A stretch of DNA of 64,000 nt, from assembly GCF_004364325.1 (NCBI RefSeq), contig NZ_SOCP01000016.1:1-64000 (forward strand), in the 5' to 3' direction. Positions 39,611 through 48,405 of this stretch are shown here, in pieces. A program made the translations under genes and the position numbers. The notes beneath the pieces were generated by a model. The model saw only the letters and a list, made by a program, of their open reading frames with translations, made no database searches and was not told the DNA's origin. This DNA comes from Actinophytocola oryzae (GTDB taxonomy: Bacteria; Actinomycetota; Actinomycetes; Mycobacteriales; Pseudonocardiaceae). Within the stretch, counting starts at the first letter, position 1, and the number at the start of each line of letters is the position of its first letter.

Positions 39611-40402
39611 TCACCCGCGGGCCGCGGGTTGGCAGTGTGGACACCACACGGTGCCGCGCCCACCGACCCGGCCGTGGTGCAGCGGGGTTGCGCAGCGTGG
39701 GCAGGTGCCGTCCGGGTCGTCGCGGTGTCCGGTCAGCCAGTTCCTCCTCGGCGGGACCCGGCCGTCCTTGACCGCCTGCCTGAGCACGGCGCCCATCGCG
39801 GTGTGCAGGCCTCCCAGCTCGCGCCGGCCGAGCCGGGCGCACGAGCACCGGGGATGGACGCGGGCCCGCCACAGGATCTCGTCGGCCAGCAGGTTGCCGA
39901 GCCCGGCGACCAGCTCCTGGTCGACCAGCGCCGTCTTCACGGTCCGGCGCAGCCCGCCGACGGTCTCGACGAACTCCTCGCGGGACACGTCGAGGGCGTC
40001 CGGCCCCAGACCGGACAGGAGACGGTCGAGCGCGGCCTCGTCCGCGACGAGCCGGACGCCCTGCAGCTTGCGCATGTCGCGGTAGCGCAGTTCGCCCTCG
40101 TCGAAGGTGAGGACGACCCGGTCGTGCCGGTGCCGGTCCTCGCCGTCGGTCGCCCAGCGCAGTGAGCCGGTCATCCCGAAGTGCAGGACGAGCACGGGTC
40201 CGTCCACGGTGGGCGCGACGAGCCACTTGCCGTGCCTGCGCGGCTGCTCGAACCGCCTGCCACGCAACACCGTGCGCAACCGCCTGGTGCCGACGTCCCG
40301 CAACACGCCGGGGTCGGCGACCTCGACCCGCCGGATCGGACGGTCGACGGCATGACGTGCCAGCACGCGGCGGAACGTCTCGACATCGGGTAGCTCCGGC
40401 AT
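39611..40402 (-). CDS. Formamidopyrimidine/endonuclease VIII-type DNA glycosylase
   Basis: 263 residues. Starts MPELPDVE: after Met removal, Pro1 is the Schiff-base nucleophile and Glu2 the catalytic acid of the Fpg/Nei family. The helix-two-turns-helix region (LVAGLGNLLADEILWRARVHP) and the C-terminal zinc finger (CPRCATPLHHGR...WCPHC, two CxxC pairs) are complete. Removes oxidised bases and nicks the strand in base-excision repair. Nei versus Fpg subtype is not settled by eye. It is divergent from the LigD-type polymerase across 74 bases, so the two repair genes could share a control region. Confidence 0.93.
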   Translation of the reverse strand: MPELPDVETFRRVLARHAVDRPIRRVEVADPGVLRDVGTRRLRTVLRGRRFEQPRRHGKWLVAPTVDGPVLVLHFGMTGSLRWATDGEDRHRHDRVVLTFDEGELRYRDMRKLQGVRLVADEAALDRLLSGLGPDALDVSREEFVETVGGLRRTVKTALVDQELVAGLGNLLADEILWRARVHPRCSCARLGRRELGGLHTAMGAVLRQAVKDGRVPPRRNWLTGHRDDPDGTCPRCATPLHHGRVGGRGTVWCPHCQPAARG

Positions 40403-40476
40403 GGTCCCGGCGTACCCGCCGGAGTGCGGGGTGAACCAGCCGGTTTCCGGGGTCGCCTGCCGGGTACGCGCTCGCC

Positions 40477-41391
40477 ATGGCACACGACGGCAGGCAGGCG
40501 GCCACGACCGAACACGACATCGAACTGTCCAACCCGGACAAGGTGCTCTATCCCGGCGAAGGGCTGACCAAGGGCGACGTGGCCGAGTACTACCGGGCGG
40601 TCGCCGACGCGATGCTGCCCCACCTCGCCGGCCGGCCCCTCGTGCTGCACCGGTTCCCGGACGGGGTCAACACGAAGGGCTTCGTACAGCAGGACATCGG
40701 CGACCACGCCCCCGACTGGGTGCGCACGGCCGACCTGCCCCGGCGCGGCAGGGAGGGGACGGTGCGGCACGTGGTCTGCGAGGACGCCGACACCCTGGTG
40801 TACCTGGCGAACCAGGCCGCGCTGGAGCTGCACGCCTGGCCGTCCAGAGTGGACCGTCCGGAGCACCCGGACCGGCTGGTCGTCGACCTCGACCCGCCCG
40901 AGGGCACCGACGTGGCGACCCTGCGCACCATCGCCCGCCAGGTGCGCGACCTCTACCGCGAGGTCGGACTGGAGCCGTTCGTGCAGGCGACCGGCAGCCG
41001 CGGCTTCCACGTCGTCGCGCCACTGGACCACGGCGCCGACTACGAGTTCGTGCGTGAGCTGGCGGCCGACCTCGCCGACCAGCTCGCCGCGGCGCATCCC
41101 GACGCGCTCACCACCGCGCACCGCAAGCAGAAGCGCGGCGACCGGGTGTACCTGGACGTCGACCGCAACGCCTACGGGCAGACGTTCGTGGTGCCGTACT
41201 CGCTGCGCGCGCGGCCGGGAGCGCCTGCCGCGGCCCCGCTCGACTGGGCGGAGCTGGGCCGTGCGACGCCTGCCGGGCACACCATCCACACCATGGCGAA
41301 ACGCCTGTCGCGCAAGCAGGATCCGTGGTCGTCGATGGGTGCGGGCGCGTCACCGCGCGACGTCAGGGCCGCGCTCGACGCCCTGCGGTGA
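40477..41391 (+). CDS. LigD-type polymerase domain protein (NHEJ)
   Basis: 304 residues covering one polymerase (PolDom/AEP primase-like) module only; no ligase or nuclease domain is attached. Visible: ELSNPDKVLYPGEGLTKGDVAEYY near the start, the catalytic DLDPPEG (about residue 147), the TGSRGFHV motif and a downstream RKQKRGDRVYLD. In bacterial end-joining this domain adds ribonucleotides or deoxynucleotides at Ku-bound ends. A ligase and Ku must lie elsewhere. ATG at 40477 follows a short leader; the region of 74 bases to the glycosylase holds both promoters. Confidence 0.9.
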   Translation: MAHDGRQAATTEHDIELSNPDKVLYPGEGLTKGDVAEYYRAVADAMLPHLAGRPLVLHRFPDGVNTKGFVQQDIGDHAPDWVRTADLPRRGREGTVRHVVCEDADTLVYLANQAALELHAWPSRVDRPEHPDRLVVDLDPPEGTDVATLRTIARQVRDLYREVGLEPFVQATGSRGFHVVAPLDHGADYEFVRELAADLADQLAAAHPDALTTAHRKQKRGDRVYLDVDRNAYGQTFVVPYSLRARPGAPAAAPLDWAELGRATPAGHTIHTMAKRLSRKQDPWSSMGAGASPRDVRAALDALR

Positions 41392-41606
41392 CGGTCCGGT
41401 CGATCCTGGTCAGGCCGCCACGTCGAGCACGGTCGCGACCCGGCCCTCCTCGCGGCGGTCGGAGGCTCGTACGCCTCGACGGCGGCGGTGGGCTCCTCGA
41501 GATTGAGGTCGACCGTCTCGGCCCTGGCCGGGGCGACCGTGAACCGCCCGCCCGCGCCGAGCACCGCCAGCGAGTCACCGGTACCGACCTCCGCCGCGGT
41601 GTTCGA
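41392..41606. other. Short gap with possible gene remnant
   Basis: 215 bases between convergent genes. The minus strand reads AGGRFTVAPARAETVDLNLE without a start in a suitable place, and another minus frame ends VATVLDVAA before a stop. This could be a decayed gene. No terminator hairpin recognised. Confidence 0.3.
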
Positions 41607-42383
41607 CTAGGTGGGGTTCAGCGCCGTGGGGTTGGCGGCCAGGGTCTCCGCGAGCTCACGCAGTTTGACGTTGTTGTCCTGGGAGGTCCGGCGCAGGACG
41701 TCGAACGCCTCGGCGGCGGACAGGTTGCGCCTGGCCATGAGGATGCCCTTGGCCTGTCCGATCACGTCCCGGCTCGCCACGGCGTGGCGCAGGTGCTGGA
41801 GCTCCAGTTCGCTCCTGGTGACGGCCTCGGTCATCGCCACGGCGAGGGACGCGTGCGTGGCGAACAGCAGCAGCACGTCGCGGTCGCGGTTCGTGAAGGC
41901 CGTGAGCCGGCGGGAGTACACGTTGAGCGCACCCGAGAGCCGAGGAGGCACCGCGTCGGGCAGCAGGGCGGTCGACAGCAGCGAGCGGAAGCCCCTCTCG
42001 GCCGCCGCCGGGCCGAACCTGCGCCAGCGCGGGTCCGCGGCCAGGTCGGTGCTGACGGCCATCGCCGGGCCGTCCGGTCGCGCCGCCTCCACGCAGGCGC
42101 CCTCGCCGAACTCGTACTGCAGCTGGTCCAGCTCGGTGGCGATGGCGTCGGTCTCCACCGGGGTGTGGAAGGTACCGTCGGGACTACGCAGGGTGACGCT
42201 CACGACGTCGGCGGGTGCCACCGTGTCCCGCGCCGCGCGGATCACCCGCTCCAACGCGTCGAAGACCGAGCGCACGCCGAGCAGCGCCTGTGTCAGCGAC
42301 GCGAACCCGGCGGCCAACCCCGCAGCGGGCTCGTCGTCGAGTCCCACATCCACCGCGCCGCCGCGGCCGACGATGTCGTCCAC
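41607..42383 (-). CDS. GAF-ANTAR regulatory protein
   Basis: 258 residues. GAF-type sensor (about 30-175, including ELDQLQYEFGEGACVEA) and a C-terminal ANTAR RNA-binding domain (about 190-250: SRDVIGQAKGILMARRNLSAAEAFDVLRRTSQ). ANTAR proteins stop transcription termination by binding paired hairpins. The GAF ligand is unknown. GTG start at 42383. Divergent from a close paralogue 160 bases away, and a third related gene follows that one, so this is a small expanded family locus. No partner kinase is visible nearby. Confidence 0.92.
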   Translation of the reverse strand: MDDIVGRGGAVDVGLDDEPAAGLAAGFASLTQALLGVRSVFDALERVIRAARDTVAPADVVSVTLRSPDGTFHTPVETDAIATELDQLQYEFGEGACVEAARPDGPAMAVSTDLAADPRWRRFGPAAAERGFRSLLSTALLPDAVPPRLSGALNVYSRRLTAFTNRDRDVLLLFATHASLAVAMTEAVTRSELELQHLRHAVASRDVIGQAKGILMARRNLSAAEAFDVLRRTSQDNNVKLRELAETLAANPTALNPT

Positions 42384-42543
42384 TCCTCGCCCCCCATCCC
42401 CTACCCGTCCCGATGACCACCCCAGGTTAGCTCCGGCGGCCGTCGGCGGACGGGAGCCGTGCCCCGGTGGACTCCCCCCGGTCGGGGTAACTTGTGGACG
42501 AGTGGCCGTCGACCCCTTCCCGAACCGGAAACGGAGTCTTCAC

Positions 42544-43356
42544 GTGCAGGACGACTGGAGCCGCGACAGGGCCGCGTTCGTCGCCGAACCGGCCGACGGC
42601 CCCCACCCGGCGGACGGTGACGAGATCCGCAGCCCTCTCGCCGCGCAGTTCGCGACGCTGACGAGGGCACTGCTGCGCACCGGGAGCGTGGCCGACGTCC
42701 TGGACGTCGTGGTGCAGGCGACGCACGCGGTCATCCCGACCGCGGACCTGGTCAGCCTCACGGTGCGGACGCCGGACGGGAAACTGCACACCCCGCTGGA
42801 GACCGATCCGCTGGGCACGGAGCTCGACGAGCTGCAGTACGAGTTCGACGAGGGGCCGTGCCTGGAGGCCGCCCGCGAGGAGGGCATCGCCTACACCCAC
42901 AGCGGTGACCTCGCCGCGTCGCCCGACTGGCCGAGGTTCGGCCCGGCGGCTGCCGACCGCGGCTACGTCTCCGTGCTCTCCACGGCTCTCGTGTCCTCGG
43001 ACCAGCCACCCCGGCTGCGCGGCGCCATGAACATCTACTCCCGCGAACCCGGCGCGCTCGGTGACGAGATGACCCGCGACCACGCGCTCCTGCTCGCCAC
43101 CCACGCCTCGCTGGCGCTGGCGCACACCGAGGCGGTCCGGCTGGCCGAGCTGCGCGAGACGCAACTGCGCAGGGCACTCGAGTCCCGCGACGTCATCGGG
43201 CAGGCCAAGGGCATCCTCATGAACCGGCGCGGCATCGACGCCGACGAGGCGTTCGACCTGCTGCGCCGCACCTCCCAGGACCTCAACGTCAGGCTCGCCC
43301 AGCTCGCGGACACGCTCGCGTCCCGCCACACCGAGCTCGGCCTGCCCGACCGGTAG
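42544..43356 (+). CDS. GAF-ANTAR regulatory protein (paralogue)
   Basis: 270 residues. GAF region (GTELDELQYEFDEGPCLEA) and ANTAR (SRDVIGQAKGILMNRRGIDADEAFDLLRRTSQDLNV) match the divergent neighbour closely, even in the linker. GTG at 42544 with GGAG seven bases upstream is preferred; a GTG at 42502 is possible. Function as for its paralogue: signal-controlled antitermination. The short leading sequence upstream holds the shared divergent promoter. Confidence 0.92.
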   Translation: MQDDWSRDRAAFVAEPADGPHPADGDEIRSPLAAQFATLTRALLRTGSVADVLDVVVQATHAVIPTADLVSLTVRTPDGKLHTPLETDPLGTELDELQYEFDEGPCLEAAREEGIAYTHSGDLAASPDWPRFGPAAADRGYVSVLSTALVSSDQPPRLRGAMNIYSREPGALGDEMTRDHALLLATHASLALAHTEAVRLAELRETQLRRALESRDVIGQAKGILMNRRGIDADEAFDLLRRTSQDLNVRLAQLADTLASRHTELGLPDR

Positions 43357-43443
43357 CACCCACGCGGTCGGCATCCGTTCCCGCGTTGGGCGATGATGGA
43401 CAACCGACGGAGCACGGGATCGAACGCGGAGGTACGTGAGGCG

Positions 43444-44145
43444 GTGGATGGTGAACGCCATCAGCGGCTGTTGCGGCTCCTCGCCGAACGGGCGCACGGC
43501 GAACGCCCCGCCTGGGCACGGCTGGTCTGCGAGGTCGCGGTCACGCACCTCGGCGTCGACGGCGCGGCGATCTCGCTGCGGACCTCGGGCCGCGCCCAGG
43601 AGCTGGTCGCGGACACCGGCACGTGGGCGCGAGGGCTGGAGGAGTTGCAGTACACCCTGGGCGAGGGACCCGCGGTGGAGGCGTTCGGGACGGCGGGCCC
43701 GGTCCTGGTCTCCGACCTGTCCGACGCCGGAGCGCGCTGGCCCGGGTTCGTGGACTCGGCGGGCGCGCACGGCCTGTGCGCGGTGTTCGCCCTGCCGATC
43801 CAGGGTGGCGCGGTCCGGCTGGGAACGCTGTGCCTGTACCGCCGTCGCCCGCGCGGCCTGTCCCCCGAGGAGCTGGGCGACGCGGCCGTCCTGAGCGACC
43901 TCGCCACCTCGGCGCTGCTGACCGACGTGAAGGCGAACACGGCGTCGTGGACACAGGCCGAGTTACCGGGGCACTACGACGACGTCAACATCGCCACCGG
44001 CATGCTCGCCGCCGAGCTGCGCATCAGCATCGCCGACGCGTTCCTGCGGTTGCGTGCGCACGCGTTCGGGACGGGCAGCCCGCTGCTCGAGGTCGCACGC
44101 GCGGTGCTCACCCGGCAACTCGGTGCCCACGCGTTCCAGGAGTGA
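43444..44145 (+). CDS. GAF-domain protein with degenerate ANTAR-like end
   Basis: 233 residues from the GTG at 43444 (GGAGG 11 bases upstream); an ATG at 43393 would add 17. GAF part is similar to the two neighbours (GLEELQYTLGEGPAVEAF). The C-terminal domain resembles ANTAR in outline (DDVNIATGMLAAELRISIADAFLRLRAHAF) but lacks the conserved IGQAKGILM motif, so RNA binding may differ or be lost. Follows the second paralogue by about 90 bases and may be co-transcribed. Confidence 0.82.
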   Translation: MDGERHQRLLRLLAERAHGERPAWARLVCEVAVTHLGVDGAAISLRTSGRAQELVADTGTWARGLEELQYTLGEGPAVEAFGTAGPVLVSDLSDAGARWPGFVDSAGAHGLCAVFALPIQGGAVRLGTLCLYRRRPRGLSPEELGDAAVLSDLATSALLTDVKANTASWTQAELPGHYDDVNIATGMLAAELRISIADAFLRLRAHAFGTGSPLLEVARAVLTRQLGAHAFQE

Positions 44146-44455
44146 GACCGTCGCCGCCATCACTCCGAGCTGCTGCAGCCGCGGATGACGAAGGCCCGTG
44201 TCTGCACTGCGTCGACGGCAGCGGCGGTGGAGCCCAGGATCTCCTTGGCCTGCTCGGCACCCCCGCGGCTCTCAGCCTGGGCGCGGCTGAGAAGTCGGCG
44301 ATGTCGCTACCCGCTGTCACGCTCGTCCTGGCGGGGATGGTGCGCGACCGGCCGGTCGTCATCACCACGACGACGTGGGGGTTGTCATCGGATGGATGAC
44401 ATGTTAGAACTGTCGTGCGTGTTGACACCGATCCCGACACAGGAGGTGGAACCCC
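44146..44455. other. Upstream region of hsp20
   Basis: 310 bases. Short open frames exist but none has a start, a ribosome site and a protein-like pattern together. The right half carries the hsp20 control region, with a near-palindrome at 44398-44414 and an AGGAGG site before the start. Confidence 0.5.
44398..44414. promoter_or_regulatory. Near-palindrome upstream of hsp20
   Basis: GACATGTTAGAACTGTC is an inverted repeat (GACA-GTT / AAC-TGTC) with one extra base. It lies about 45 bases before the ATG, near where a repressor of a small heat-shock gene would act. Not a match to any specific operator I can name. Confidence 0.3.
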
Positions 44456-44884
44456 ATGTTGATGCGCACCGACTCGTTCCGTGAGCTGGACCGGTTCGCC
44501 CAGCGGATGCTCGGCGCCGCGACCCCCGGAACGTGGTCACGACCTGCGACGATGCCCATGGACGCCTACCGCGCGGGCAACGAGTTCGTCGTCTGTTTCG
44601 ACCTGCCCGGCGTCTCCCCCGACGCCATCGAGATCGACGTCGAACGCAACGTCCTGACGGTCAGGGCCGAACGTCGCCCACTCCCCGGGGACGTGCAGAT
44701 GCAGGTCTCCGAGCGCCCCCTCGGCGTCTTCTCCCGGCAGTTGTTCCTCGGTGACACCCTCGACACCGACAACATCACCGCCGACCACGACTCCGGGGTG
44801 CTGACGCTGCGCATCCCGGTCGCCGAGAAGGCCAAGCCCCGGCGCATCACGGTCGGCAACGCCCCCGAGGCGATCAACGCCTGA
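44456..44884 (+). CDS. Small heat-shock protein, Hsp20/alpha-crystallin family
   Basis: 142 residues with a complete alpha-crystallin domain (about 35-130): [31 protein letters not shown] and the later GVLTLRIPV, the I-x-I/V-like end motif. It binds unfolding proteins without ATP. ATG at 44456, preceded by AGGAGG. Length and domain pattern match actinobacterial Hsp18-type proteins. Followed by a strong perfect hairpin; likely monocistronic and induced by heat or stress. Confidence 0.95.
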   Translation: MLMRTDSFRELDRFAQRMLGAATPGTWSRPATMPMDAYRAGNEFVVCFDLPGVSPDAIEIDVERNVLTVRAERRPLPGDVQMQVSERPLGVFSRQLFLGDTLDTDNITADHDSGVLTLRIPVAEKAKPRRITVGNAPEAINA

Positions 44885-44886
44885 CC

Positions 44887-44930
44887 AGCGCGGCCGTGTG
44901 GGACCGGCGCCGGTCCCACACGGCCGCGCT
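44887..44930. terminator. Perfect 44-base inverted repeat after hsp20
   Basis: Arms of 22 bases that are exact reverse complements, starting three bases after the hsp20 stop, with only a minimal loop possible. No T-run. By place and strength it is the hsp20 terminator; it also separates the hsp20 and STAS genes. Confidence 0.85.
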
Positions 44931-44994
44931 CAGGTGGGAGCTACCCGTGATGACTACTGTTTCGACCAACTCTGTGTATGTGTGGAGGTGACCC

Positions 44995-45351
44995 ATGAGC
45001 TCCGGCGAACTGCTGACCGTGCGCAAGGACCTGCGAGACGAGGCACTGGTCGTCCACGTCGCGGGCGAGGTCGATCTCGCGACCACACTGTCACTCGGGG
45101 AGGAGCTGGCAGGCGTCGAGCACACCGTGTCGCCACCGGCGCGGATCGTGGTCGACACGACGGACGTCACGTTCCTGGCGTCGGCCGGCCTCTCCCTGCT
45201 CATGGACCTGCACCAGCGGTGCGCGGGCGCCGGGGTGGAGCTGCGGGTCGTCGCAGGCAACAGGGTGGTCCGGCGCACCCTCGACCTCTCGGGGCTGACC
45301 CCGATCCTGAACGTCGTCGACGACATGGACGCCGCGCTCGCCCCCGCGTGA
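44995..45351 (+). CDS. Anti-sigma factor antagonist, STAS domain
   Basis: 118 residues, one STAS domain with the conserved phospho-site region DVTFLASAGLSLLMDL (Ser near residue 63 or so). Such proteins bind and free a sigma factor from its anti-sigma kinase when dephosphorylated. GGAGGTGACCC sits directly before ATG 44995. The next small gene overlaps its end by GTGA. No anti-sigma kinase is adjacent, so the partner is elsewhere. Located right after hsp20, suggesting a stress-response neighbourhood. Confidence 0.92.
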   Translation: MSSGELLTVRKDLRDEALVVHVAGEVDLATTLSLGEELAGVEHTVSPPARIVVDTTDVTFLASAGLSLLMDLHQRCAGAGVELRVVAGNRVVRRTLDLSGLTPILNVVDDMDAALAPA

Positions 45352-45602
45352 ACAGCGCGACGGCGGCCGGTGACAAGGTTGGCGGCAGCCACCAGGGGTC
45401 CGCCCTCCACGACGTCGACACACCCGTCCGCACCCGGGTCGCGGTCCTGCCACGGCCTCGGGTGGCCGCGATCGAGTGGCTGGACCTGATCTGGCCTGCC
45501 GGACACCGGGTGCGGACGGTGGCCGAGCTCCTCGACGACGACCCGGTCCTGCGCGACGTAGGCCCTCCCGCGAGCCCCGCCGAGGCACGCCGGATCAGGT
45601 AG
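45348..45602 (+). CDS. Small hypothetical protein
   Basis: 84 residues from a GTG overlapping the STAS gene stop. Contains RTVAELLDDDPVLRDV, reminiscent of a segment [14 protein letters not shown] in the FhuF-like protein at 46914. No membrane segment. Probably real because of the coupling to the STAS gene; function unknown. Confidence 0.55.
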   Translation: MNSATAAGDKVGGSHQGSALHDVDTPVRTRVAVLPRPRVAAIEWLDLIWPAGHRVRTVAELLDDDPVLRDVGPPASPAEARRIR

Positions 45603-45654
45603 CCGAGCCGCGGTATGGGATTCGCCCCGAGGGCGTCGGCCGCGACCCGGGCAC

Positions 45655-45815
45655 GATTGACGTGCGCGTACCCGGCACGTAGCGTTCTGAGCGCATGACG
45701 GTTTCCCGAAGCCGGTGAGAATCCGGCGCGGTCGCGCCACTGTGTACCCGCCGTCCAGGTGGGTGAGTCAGGTCGAGGTGCCGTCGTCGTTTCGCCCGTA
45801 CCAGGGACGCGAAAT
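45655..45815 (+). promoter_or_regulatory. Cobalamin (B12) riboswitch
   Basis: The core is clear: GAAGCCGGTGAGAATCCGG at about 45708-45726, then GCGGTCGCGCCACTGTG at about 45727-45743 (the B12 box is GCCACTG). A GAGTCAGG motif at 45764-45771 stands for the usual GAGCCAGG. Sequences CGTACCCGG near the start and CCCGTACC near the end could form the closing helix. The 5' boundary is approximate. It precedes the cobalt/cobalamin operon, and the SD of cbtB can fold into a short hairpin (GGAG/CTCC at 45823-45833), compatible with translational control. High adenosylcobalamin should lower expression. Confidence 0.93.
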
Positions 45816-45833
45816 CCCGAAGGGAGTCACTCC

Positions 45834-46043
45834 GTGGCCAGTATCCCCGCCGACTCGTCCACTCCGGTCGTCCTGCCAGTCTCCAAGGCCGCCCTGTTGC
45901 TCGGCCTGACCGTGCTGGTGGCGTTGCTGATCTACTACTTCGTCGGCATCGACCAGGGAGCCACGTCGCTGTTCGGCGACGACTCGCACGTGCACGAGTT
46001 CGTGCACGACGCCAGGCACTTCCTCGGCTTCCCCTGCCACTGA
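45834..46043 (+). CDS. cbtB: Cobalt transporter subunit CbtB
   Basis: 69 residues, one membrane segment (ALLLGLTVLVALLIYYFVG, about 22-40) and a C-terminal His-rich metal-binding tail (DDSHVHEFVHDARHFLGFPCH), the CbtB hallmark. GTG start at 45834 after AGGGAG, under the riboswitch. With CbtA it forms a predicted cobalt uptake channel controlled by B12 elements. Confidence 0.94.
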   Translation: MASIPADSSTPVVLPVSKAALLLGLTVLVALLIYYFVGIDQGATSLFGDDSHVHEFVHDARHFLGFPCH

Positions 46044-46065
46044 GCCACGGAACGGACAACCGAAG

Positions 46066-46917
46066 ATGGAGACGAAGCTCATCCTGCGCGGCGCACTCAC
46101 CGGCGCGCTGGGCGGTCTGCTCGCGTTCGTGTTCGCGCGGATCTTCGCCGAACCGCGGATCCAGGCCGCCATCGACTACGAGTCCGGGCGCGACGCCGCA
46201 CAGGCCGCACTGGACGAGGCGGCAGGTAGGCCCGCCGCCGCCGAGGGCATGGAGATCTTCAGCCGCGGCATCCAGGCCAACCTCGGGATCGGCGTGGGCA
46301 TGGTGGCGTTCGGCCTCGCCATGGGCGCGTTGTTCGCCGTCGTCTACACGGTCTCGCTCGGCCGGGTGGGCCGCGTTCGGGCGCGGGTGCTCGCGCTGCT
46401 GATCGCGGGTGCCGGGCTGCTGACCATGTACCTCGTACCGTTCGCGAAGTACCCCGCCAACCCGCCCGCGGTCGGGCACGAGGAGACCATCGGCGCCCGC
46501 AGCGGGCTCTACCTGGTCATGGTCGCCGGCTCGATCCTGTTCCTGCTCGGCGCGCTGTGGCTGGGCAGGAAACTGGCGCCACGCCTGGGTGTCTGGAACG
46601 CCACCCTGGTCGCCGCGGCCGGGTTCGCCGTCCTGACGGCGATCCTGATGGCGGTACTGCCGCCACTCGGCCACCTTTCGGCCAACGTCAACGAGTACGG
46701 GGTCCAGGCGACCGAGACACCGCTGCCGTTGAAGGACCCGGACGGCACGATCGTGTTCCCCGGCTTCCCGGCCGACACCCTCTTCGAGTTCCGCTTCTAC
46801 TCGGTGATCGCCCAGGTGATCCTCTGGGGCACGATCGGGCTCGTCTTCGGACCGCTCGCCGAGCGCGTTCTCGGTGGTGCCAGGGAAGGAACCGCCCGCG
46901 TCACGGCGGACGCGTGA
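46066..46917 (+). CDS. cbtA: Cobalt transporter subunit CbtA
   Basis: 283 residues with about six membrane segments (the first starts ILRGALTGALGGLLAFVFARIFAEP) and the CbtA pattern of Gly-rich helices, an N-terminal motif with Glu near residue 30, and a final NVNEYGVQATETP loop. Follows cbtB by 22 bases. Predicted cobalt uptake for cobalamin synthesis. The stop overlaps the start of the next gene by GTGA. Confidence 0.92.
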   Translation: METKLILRGALTGALGGLLAFVFARIFAEPRIQAAIDYESGRDAAQAALDEAAGRPAAAEGMEIFSRGIQANLGIGVGMVAFGLAMGALFAVVYTVSLGRVGRVRARVLALLIAGAGLLTMYLVPFAKYPANPPAVGHEETIGARSGLYLVMVAGSILFLLGALWLGRKLAPRLGVWNATLVAAAGFAVLTAILMAVLPPLGHLSANVNEYGVQATETPLPLKDPDGTIVFPGFPADTLFEFRFYSVIAQVILWGTIGLVFGPLAERVLGGAREGTARVTADA

Positions 46918-47633
46918 CGGCCGGCACCCTGCTGTCCGGGCTGGGACCGTTCTTCGACGTCGGCTTCCACGGTGACGACCTGCCCGTCGCGCCGTGGCGG
47001 CCGCTGGCCGAGGTCCTCGACGACGGTCCGGTCCTGCGCGACCGGGTCGCCTACGTCCGGCGCTTCCTCGCCCAGGGCGGCGGGCAACCCGACGAGGCGG
47101 TGGAGCCGCGGGTCGCCGCGTCGGTGACGCATCTCGGGATGGTCGCCCGGCTGTGTTCACCCGTACTCGCCGTGGCCGCGGGCTCCGGCGAGGTGCTCGA
47201 CCTCGACGGCAGCTGGTGGCAGCCGGTCGTCGGCGGCGCCGTGCCGTTGTCCGTGCCCGAGCGGCACACGCGGGTTCCCGACGACCTCGCGGCGGCCGTG
47301 TGCACGAGCCTGGTCGATGGACCGCTGCGGCGGCTCGACACCGCGATCGCCCGGTTCTCGGTGTCGAGCCACGTGCGCTGGGGCAACGTGGCGTCCGCGC
47401 TCAACGGCGCCACGACGATGCTCACCACCGCGCGGCCGGAGTGGACGACGAGGGTCCGCGCGCTGACCGCGGCCCTGTACGCCGTGCCGCCGCTGCGCGG
47501 GACGGCCGCCACCGTGAACGGCCGGTTCCGGCGAAACAGCTGCTGCCTGATCTACCGCGCCGCACCCGGGCACGCCGGCCCGAAGTGCGGCGACTGCGTG
47601 CTGACCGCCGGGCAAGAGAGCGGACCGCGGTGA
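46914..47633 (+). CDS. FhuF-like 2Fe-2S protein in a cobalamin operon
   Basis: 239 residues. The C-terminal motif SCCLIYR...GPKCGDCVL gives the four-cysteine 2Fe-2S site of the FhuF family, which reduces ferric-siderophores. The rest is consistent with the family fold. The GTG at 46914 overlaps cbtA, and the stop overlaps cobK by GTGA, so it is made in step with cobalt uptake and corrin genes. Possible role: reducing a cobalt or cobalt-corrin species, which would be new for this family. A siderophore role is equally possible. Confidence 0.8.
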   Translation: MTAGTLLSGLGPFFDVGFHGDDLPVAPWRPLAEVLDDGPVLRDRVAYVRRFLAQGGGQPDEAVEPRVAASVTHLGMVARLCSPVLAVAAGSGEVLDLDGSWWQPVVGGAVPLSVPERHTRVPDDLAAAVCTSLVDGPLRRLDTAIARFSVSSHVRWGNVASALNGATTMLTTARPEWTTRVRALTAALYAVPPLRGTAATVNGRFRRNSCCLIYRAAPGHAGPKCGDCVLTAGQESGPR

Positions 47634-48379
47634 CGGTGCTCGTCCTCGGCGGGACGGCGGAGGCACGTGAGCTGGCCGCCCTGCTCCACGACAACGGGGT
47701 GGACTTCGTGTCCTCTCTGGCCGGTCGGGTGGCCCGGCCACGCCTGCCGGTCGGCCCGGTGCGGCTCGGCGGGTTCGGTGGCGTCGCCGGGCTGGTCGAC
47801 TACCTGGCCGAGCACGCGGTCAGCTCGGTGGTCGACGCGACCCACCCCTTCGCCGAGGGCATGACCGCGAACGCCGTCGCCGCCTGCGCCGCGTCCCGGA
47901 CCCCGTTGCTGCGGCTGGAACGGCCGGGCTGGTCGAACGCCCCCGGCGCCGAGCGCTGGCACTGGGTCGACGACCACGCCGAGGCGGCCGACCGCGTGGC
48001 GTGCCTGGGTGAGCGGCCGTTCCTGACCGTCGGACGCCAGGAGCTGGGGACGTTCACGGGTCCGCTGTCCACGCACGCGGCGCTGGTGCGGGTGGTGGAC
48101 GTGCCCGGCATCGACCTGCCCGCCCGGTGGACGCTGGTGACCGGCCGCGGCCCCTACCACCCGGAAGGCGAACGAGCGCTGATGACCGGCCACCGCGTGG
48201 ACTCCGTGGTGACCAAGGACTCCGGCGGCACCTACACCTGGCCGAAACTGCGGGTGGCGGACGAGCTTGGCCTCCCGGTGGTCGTGATCCGCAGACGGCC
48301 GTCGCCAGGCGAGGTCCCGACGGTCGGCGACCCCGCCGAGGCGGCGGCCTGGGTGCACGCAAGAGGCTGTGGCGCGTGA
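47630..48379 (+). CDS. cobK: Precorrin-6A reductase
   Basis: 249 residues. N-terminal [19 protein letters not shown] nucleotide-binding fold, the [14 protein letters not shown] motif, and later [13 protein letters not shown] and VTKDSGG, all typical of CobK. It reduces precorrin-6A with NADPH in the aerobic cobalamin route. GTG at 47630 overlaps the FhuF-like gene. Confidence 0.93.
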   Translation: MTVLVLGGTAEARELAALLHDNGVDFVSSLAGRVARPRLPVGPVRLGGFGGVAGLVDYLAEHAVSSVVDATHPFAEGMTANAVAACAASRTPLLRLERPGWSNAPGAERWHWVDDHAEAADRVACLGERPFLTVGRQELGTFTGPLSTHAALVRVVDVPGIDLPARWTLVTGRGPYHPEGERALMTGHRVDSVVTKDSGGTYTWPKLRVADELGLPVVVIRRRPSPGEVPTVGDPAEAAAWVHARGCGA

Positions 48380-48405
48380 CGCCCGAACCCCGCGAGGAGA
48401 ACCGC

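Noticed and set aside
41325-42416. Long plus-strand frame opposite the first GAF-ANTAR gene
   Set aside because: Antisense shadow without ribosome site or domain; the minus-strand gene has complete domains.
44185-44484. Plus-strand short frame before hsp20
   Set aside because: No ribosome site, no protein-like pattern, overlaps the hsp20 start region.
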